46,829 nucleotides of DNA from an uncultured Chthonomonas sp. (GTDB lineage Bacteria; Armatimonadota; Chthonomonadetes; Chthonomonadales; CAJBBX01), in contig CAISJD010000024.1 of NCBI GenBank assembly GCA_903885605.1, positions 1 through 46,829 on the forward strand, given 5' to 3'. Positions 42,839 through 46,829 of this stretch are shown in pieces (the first letter of the stretch is position 1; each line of letters opens with the position of its first letter). The position numbers and the translations under genes are program-made. The notes under the pieces were generated by a model. It was not told the DNA's origin. It searched no databases and saw only the letters and a list, made by a program, of their open reading frames with translations.

Positions 42839-44703
42839 CGAAGCACCTCCGAGCCGGCGCCGAACCAGTTCCCGGAAGGCAGTAGCCGGTAGCGGTTCGT
42901 GAAGCCGTCGATCAGGTCCGGTCCGATGGAGAGCTCCTGAGCGGTCTCATCGGCCAGGTAGAGGAAGTTGGACGACTGCATGGCCGACCGCAGCGTGTAG
43001 TCCAGGTAGCTGGGAGTGCGGACCCGCAGCGCCGATGGCCGCGAGGGCTGCACCCTTGGGCCGAGCGGCAGCGAGACGCGGACGCCGATGGTATCGGACC
43101 TCGTTGTGGAGCGCAGGGCGAGAGCCACCTGCGTCTGGCCGAAGAAGCGGACCAGGTCGATCCCCGCGCCGGAGTCGGACGAGACGAACCTGCCGCCCAA
43201 CAGCCGGACGTAGGCGTTCCATGCGGGCAGCGAGTAGATGGCCTCGGCCACGCCGAAGGGCAGGTTCTCCAGCAGGTCATTGTTGGCGAAGCCGCCCGTG
43301 GCCCGCAGCAGGAGCCGCGGGGTGGGCGCGTGGAGCAACTCCAGCACGGCGCCGTCCGACGAGCCCGGGTACCGGCCGGCCGAGACCTGCGCGAGCCAGC
43401 CCGCCGCCGGCGCGAAGGCGTAGGCGAGGATGGCGCGGTCGGTGCGGAGCTTCTTCGATTCGTACCGGTAGAGGTCGCCGCCCAGGGGCAGGCTCATGCG
43501 GGCGTTGGCGACGGCGCCGCGGCTCAGCTGCACAGTGGCTTCGGGGCGGACCGAAATCCCCACCTTGGCCACCCCGGTCTCGGTGCCGATCTGGGTCTTG
43601 ATGCCGGGGCCGATCTCCAGGTCCGTGCGCCCGGTGATCGCGTTCAGAGCCGCGCCCTGGAGGCCGGCGGCCTTGCCGGGCAGGAAGACGCGGTCGCACT
43701 GCGTGGCGAACTGGTCGGCGGACATGCTGCCCGAGGCGAACGAGCGGTAGGCCGCCGGAGACGTGGCGACCTCTGCCAGCGCGATGCCGCGCCGCTGGGG
43801 CACGAGCCGCCAGGTGGTGGCTTCCGCCGGGGCGCTTCCGGCGAGGACGCCGAAGACCGCCAGCATACCGTCGGCCTCGTCTAGCGTGTAGACGCGGTTC
43901 TCATAGGCGACCGTCAGCGTTCCGCCGGAGATCGCGGTGCGGACGTCCTCCATGCCCAGCGCGGCCACGGCCTGCGCCACGGCGTCGGCTGAGCCCGAAG
44001 ATGCGGCGGACGCCGTCGCCGGGCGGCGAACCGGCAGGCTGGTGAGCGGGGCCGCGAAGCCCACGGTCACTGCCGTACCCGCGTTCGTGTCGGCGGCGCG
44101 GAGCCAAGTGCGGCCATGCTGCAGCACCACGCCGGCGTTGGCGCGGTCGCCGTCGAATTCGGCCTGCAGGGTGAGCCACGGGTAGAGCGAGCACTGGGCG
44201 CCGGCCAGCAGGCCCTTGTTGCCCCCTGCCGAACCGCCCAGCGTCAGGGCCGCGCGGTCGTTGAGCACGCGCCACGTTGCCACGGCGTAGGCGGTGTTCT
44301 CGCTCTCGAAGTTGCGGCCGGCCTCGACGACGCCGACGGCGAGGGCGGGCTTGCCGGCGCCGCCGGGCCGGATCTGGTACTTCCCGTGGAGGGCCAGGTC
44401 GGTTGCCAGCGACGGCGAGCTGAGGCTGAGCGAGAGTTCGGTCCTGGGCAGCACGCTCATGCCGACGGAGTAGTTGACGCGCCCTGCCATGGACTTCGAC
44501 AGCCCGCCGTAGGGCGGCGTCCAGACCAGGTGGTAGAGCCCGTCAGGCAGGATCTCGGCGGTCGGGACGCGGATCAATCCGGTCAGACCGTTGATCGTAG
44601 CCGGCTGCGTAAGGGGCGCGGGCGGCTCCTGGCAGAGTGCGCCGCAGGCCACAAGGGCCAGCCCCGCCGCTGCCGAGAAGGGTAGCGCCGGCGATCTGGG
44701 CAC
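42835..44703 (-). CDS. YjbH-like outer-membrane beta-barrel lipoprotein
   Basis: A 622-residue protein. The signal peptide ends in a lipobox-like LVAC (about residue 20). The mature part begins PATINGLTGLIRVPTAEILPDGLYHL, a strong mark of YjbH proteins, which are linked to exopolysaccharide production. It continues with many alternating beta strands (RTELSLSLSSPSLATDLALHGKYQI, ALVAG-type strands, and VALALRSTTRSDTIGVRVSLPLG) and an aromatic-ended barrel. I chose the GTG at 44703, since GAGGTGA, a 7-nt match to the ribosome, lies 5 nt upstream; a GTG three codons earlier sits inside that site. It has a good promoter at 44747-44775. Confidence 0.83.
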   Translation of the reverse strand: MPRSPALPFSAAAGLALVACGALCQEPPAPLTQPATINGLTGLIRVPTAEILPDGLYHLVWTPPYGGLSKSMAGRVNYSVGMSVLPRTELSLSLSSPSLATDLALHGKYQIRPGGAGKPALAVGVVEAGRNFESENTAYAVATWRVLNDRAALTLGGSAGGNKGLLAGAQCSLYPWLTLQAEFDGDRANAGVVLQHGRTWLRAADTNAGTAVTVGFAAPLTSLPVRRPATASAASSGSADAVAQAVAALGMEDVRTAISGGTLTVAYENRVYTLDEADGMLAVFGVLAGSAPAEATTWRLVPQRRGIALAEVATSPAAYRSFASGSMSADQFATQCDRVFLPGKAAGLQGAALNAITGRTDLEIGPGIKTQIGTETGVAKVGISVRPEATVQLSRGAVANARMSLPLGGDLYRYESKKLRTDRAILAYAFAPAAGWLAQVSAGRYPGSSDGAVLELLHAPTPRLLLRATGGFANNDLLENLPFGVAEAIYSLPAWNAYVRLLGGRFVSSDSGAGIDLVRFFGQTQVALALRSTTRSDTIGVRVSLPLGPRVQPSRPSALRVRTPSYLDYTLRSAMQSSNFLYLADETAQELSIGPDLIDGFTNRYRLLPSGNWFGAGSEVLR

Positions 44704-44746
44704 GTTGGTCACCTCTCAGAGTGGATTTTCAGCTGCAACAGCCGTC

Positions 44747-44775
44747 ATGGTAACACGCACACGCCCGGTAGTCAA
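44747..44775 (-). promoter_or_regulatory. Promoter of the YjbH-like/lipoprotein operon
   Basis: On the - strand TTGACT (44775-44770), 17-bp spacer, TACCAT (44752-44747), about 44 nt before the GTG at 44703. No comparable + strand promoter for the symporter was found in the gap up to 44919. Confidence 0.75.
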
Positions 44776-44919
44776 TGCGTCACCCGCTGAGAGCCCCGTC
44801 TTCCTGTGGCTCAGGCCTCTGCGGCCGAGCCTGACAACACGGAGGAAATCCCGCAGCGCCGTCGAATCATACATGGTTCGGCGACACCGCCGTATCCGAA
44901 CCGAGAGGAGTACGACCCT

Positions 44920-46155
44920 ATGACGGACAGCGTGAAGCAACCGGAGGCCGCGATCGGGGCGCGCCTGTCGGTGATGATGTTCCTGGAGTTCTTTGTGTGG
45001 GGCGGCTGGTACGTGACGGTCGGCAACTACATGGGCGAGAACGGCCTGAAGGAAAGCATCGCCTGGGCCTACTCGCTCTGTCCCATCGCGGCCATTATCT
45101 CGCCGTTCTTCACAGGCATGGTGGCGGACCGCTTCTTCGCGACGGAGCGGGTCCTCGGTGTCCTCCAGTTGCTTGGAGGAGCGACACTGCTGGCGGCGCC
45201 CCTGGCAGCACAGAGCGGTCCCACGGCGTTTCTCGTCTGCCTGCTGCTGCACACTCTCTTCTTCATGCCGACCCTGGGGCTCACGAACACCCTGGCTTTC
45301 TCGCACATGAGCAACCCGGAGAAGCAGTTCCCCATGGTCCGGGTCTTCGGGACCATCGGTTGGATCGTGGCCAACGTCGTCGTCAGCAAGATGCTCCACG
45401 GCGACTCGTCGCCGGTTCAGTTCCATGTGGCCGGTGCGGCCGCGGTGCTGCTCGGCCTCTACAGCTTCAGCCTTCCCCATACGCCCGCGCCGTCGGCAGG
45501 GCAGAAGGCGACCCTCCGGGATATTGCGGGCCTCGACTCTCTGGCATTGCTGAAGAAGCCGGCGTTCGCGGTGTTCGTGGCGAGCTCATTCCTCATCTGC
45601 ATCCCGCTGGCCTTCTACTACGCGTTCGCGCCCGTGTTCGTGAAGGAGGTCGGCTTCACGGATCCCGCCTTCAACATGTCATTCGGCCAGATGTCCGAAA
45701 TCTTCTTCATGGTTGTCATGCCGCTCTGCTTTGCCCGGTTGGGCGTAAAGTGGATGCTGCTGGTCGGCATGGCGGCTTGGGTCCTTCGCTACGGCCTCTT
45801 CGCTGGAGCGGCCACGACAGGCGTCCTGCCGCTGGTGATCGGCGGGATTGTACTGCATGGCGTCTGCTATGACTTCTTCTTTGTCACTGGCCAGATTTAC
45901 GTGGACAACGTGGCTTCGGCGAAGATCCGCGGCCAAGCCCAGGGCTTCCTCGTGCTGGTGACGCAAGGCGTCGGCATGCTGATCGGGGCGCAGGTTGCCG
46001 GTAAGCTGGTGGCGGCATACACCGTGGCAGAGAAGATCAACTGGACCATGGTCTGGGGCATCCCGTGCATCGCGGCAGCCGTCATCATGCTGGTCTTCGC
46101 CGCCACGTTCAAGGCTGGTAACGAGCAGATGCCGGCTGAGGAGCCGGCTGCCTGA
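44920..46155 (+). CDS. Nucleoside:H+ symporter (NupG/XapB-like MFS permease)
   Basis: A 411-residue membrane protein with about 12 helices, of the nucleoside-proton-symporter branch of the major facilitator superfamily. The opening ARLSVMMFLEFFVWGGWYVTVGNYM and the loop GLTNTLAFSHMSNPEKQFPMVRVFGTIGWIVANVVV are highly typical, as is YDFFFVTGQIYVDNVASAKIRGQAQGFLVLVTQGVGM. It should import nucleosides across the inner membrane. The ATG at 44920 has GAGGAG about 9 nt upstream; the frame opens 38 codons earlier without a site. It is divergent from the YjbH-like gene. Confidence 0.93.
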   Translation: MTDSVKQPEAAIGARLSVMMFLEFFVWGGWYVTVGNYMGENGLKESIAWAYSLCPIAAIISPFFTGMVADRFFATERVLGVLQLLGGATLLAAPLAAQSGPTAFLVCLLLHTLFFMPTLGLTNTLAFSHMSNPEKQFPMVRVFGTIGWIVANVVVSKMLHGDSSPVQFHVAGAAAVLLGLYSFSLPHTPAPSAGQKATLRDIAGLDSLALLKKPAFAVFVASSFLICIPLAFYYAFAPVFVKEVGFTDPAFNMSFGQMSEIFFMVVMPLCFARLGVKWMLLVGMAAWVLRYGLFAGAATTGVLPLVIGGIVLHGVCYDFFFVTGQIYVDNVASAKIRGQAQGFLVLVTQGVGMLIGAQVAGKLVAAYTVAEKINWTMVWGIPCIAAAVIMLVFAATFKAGNEQMPAEEPAA

Positions 46156-46169
46156 CGTTTGCACCTCGA

Positions 46170-46200
46170 GGGGCCGGTGCGTAGGAATATGCCCGGCCCC
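46170..46200 (+). terminator. Hairpin after the symporter
   Basis: GGGGCCGG (46170-46177) pairs with CCGGCCCC (46193-46200), 15-nt loop, then GATTACGT. Weak terminator or RNA end element. Confidence 0.45.
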
Positions 46201-46277
46201 GATTACGTAGAATTGAGCGATGGCGCCCGGCCGAACACATCCGGCGGGGCGTCTGCGCGTCAGGCGGAGGTGTTACG

Positions 46278-46829
46278 ATGGAGTCGATACCGGGTTGGGT
46301 TCTGGTCGGGGTGGCGACGCTGCTGGCGCCCGTCGGGGCGTTCGCCCTGGCGTGGGCGACGGAGCGCATGAACAAGCGGTCGGCGGGGCTCGCGAGGCTG
46401 GGAGGCGCGTGGGTCGAGGTGGCTGTCCGCGAAAGGCAGATGCCCCGAGGCGCCGACCTGGTCGTCGCGCCGGTAGCGACCGACCTGCGGATGGCCGCGG
46501 GGATCGCCAAGTGGGTGCGCGACGCCACGGCGAACGCCGCGCAGAAGGCGGCCGATGCGGCCGGGTCCGCGGCCCGAGGCACGGCGATCCTGGCTCCCGG
46601 CGGACGCTACAGGTTCCGCAACTCCGCGCTGGCGGTCGTGCTGGACGATGCCAAGCGCTTCTCGGTGGCCGACGTGCAGTCCGCGCTAGAGGCGGCGCTC
46701 CGCGCGGGCCGCGAGGTCGGCGCCCGAACGGCGGTCTTGCCGGACCTCGTCGATGACCTCATGCGCCAGAGCCTGACCGTGACGCTTGAGGATCGGCGCG
46801 ATCTGGCGAGGCTCCTGGCCCCCGCCGTC
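46278..46829 (+). CDS. Membrane-anchored macro-domain-like protein, C-terminus cut by window edge
   Basis: The frame is open for 184 codons to the window end, starting at an ATG with GGAGGTG 5 nt upstream. One N-terminal membrane helix (WVLVGVATLLAPVGAFALAWA, about 7-27) is followed by a soluble part that fits the macro-domain pattern. ADLVVAPVATDLRMAAGIAKWVRDAT (about 59-84) aligns with the family's DAIVNPAN..L..GGGVAGAIRRAAG. GTAILAPGGRY matches the GEAVITPGY strand, and SVADVQSALEAALRAGREVGARTAVLPDL matches the helix and strand before the second loop. Macro domains bind ADP-ribose or its derivatives. The NPAN asparagines and the glycine triplet are altered (APVA, AAG), so binding may differ. 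Similarity was judged by eye. Confidence 0.6.
   Translation, partial: MESIPGWVLVGVATLLAPVGAFALAWATERMNKRSAGLARLGGAWVEVAVRERQMPRGADLVVAPVATDLRMAAGIAKWVRDATANAAQKAADAAGSAARGTAILAPGGRYRFRNSALAVVLDDAKRFSVADVQSALEAALRAGREVGARTAVLPDLVDDLMRQSLTVTLEDRRDLARLLAPAV

Overview
The window is GC-rich bacterial chromosome with dense, short-spaced genes and no insertion sequences, prophage genes, CRISPR arrays or rRNA. Two traits point to the host. There is a T-box riboswitch on valS, a trait of Gram-positive-type (Terrabacteria) lineages. There are also clear signs of an outer membrane: a YjbH-like protein, an RseB-like protein and LolA-fold exported proteins. A diderm Terrabacteria lineage such as Armatimonadota fits best; this is an inference from gene content, not from a marker-gene tree.

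Layout. 1-3.8 kb: a beta-helix protein cut by the window edge, the Fe-S carrier Mrp, a ThuA-like protein, SixA and RNase PH. 3.9-9.6 kb: valS with its T-box leader (operon valS-rph-sixA), then ilvD joined to a uroporphyrinogen-decarboxylase-like gene. 9.7-12.3 kb: two exported proteins, one built of Ig-like repeats, then tRNA-Cys(GCA) with its own promoter and terminator. 12.4-18.1 kb: rhamnulokinase, a degenerate Nif3-like protein, a TPR-AAA+ ATPase, an M20 dipeptidase and a 59-residue small protein. 18.3-22.2 kb: the conserved rpsB-tsf-pyrH-frr-uppS cluster. 22.2-30.4 kb: an SGNH hydrolase, then a chain of tightly coupled genes (5'-nucleotidase-like, class V aminotransferase, sugar ABC binding protein and two permeases) followed by a GH4 glycosidase. 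30.4-35.8 kb: dnaE with two exported proteins overlapping it downstream. 36-39.3 kb: a polysaccharide deacetylase, then an ECF sigma / zinc-finger anti-sigma / RseB-like operon. 39.3-46.8 kb: a second UroD-like protein, a thioredoxin-fold TPR protein without its cysteines, a lipoprotein/YjbH pair, a nucleoside-proton symporter and a membrane-anchored macro-domain-like protein cut by the right edge.

How it fits together. Housekeeping genes (translation, replication, branched-chain amino acid synthesis, isoprenoid carrier synthesis) are interleaved with carbohydrate scavenging (rhamnulokinase, sugar ABC permeases without an ATPase, GH4, ThuA-like) and envelope functions. Several near-consensus housekeeping promoters (TTGACT or TTGACG, 17-18 bp, TACACT-like) can be read. 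The points that most deserve attention are the compact valS T-box leader, the sigma/anti-sigma/RseB-like operon with a possible ECF autoregulatory promoter, three enzyme-family members that have lost key catalytic or metal-binding residues, and the anchored macro-domain-like protein. I found no clearly new multi-gene system; the candidates are listed as findings.
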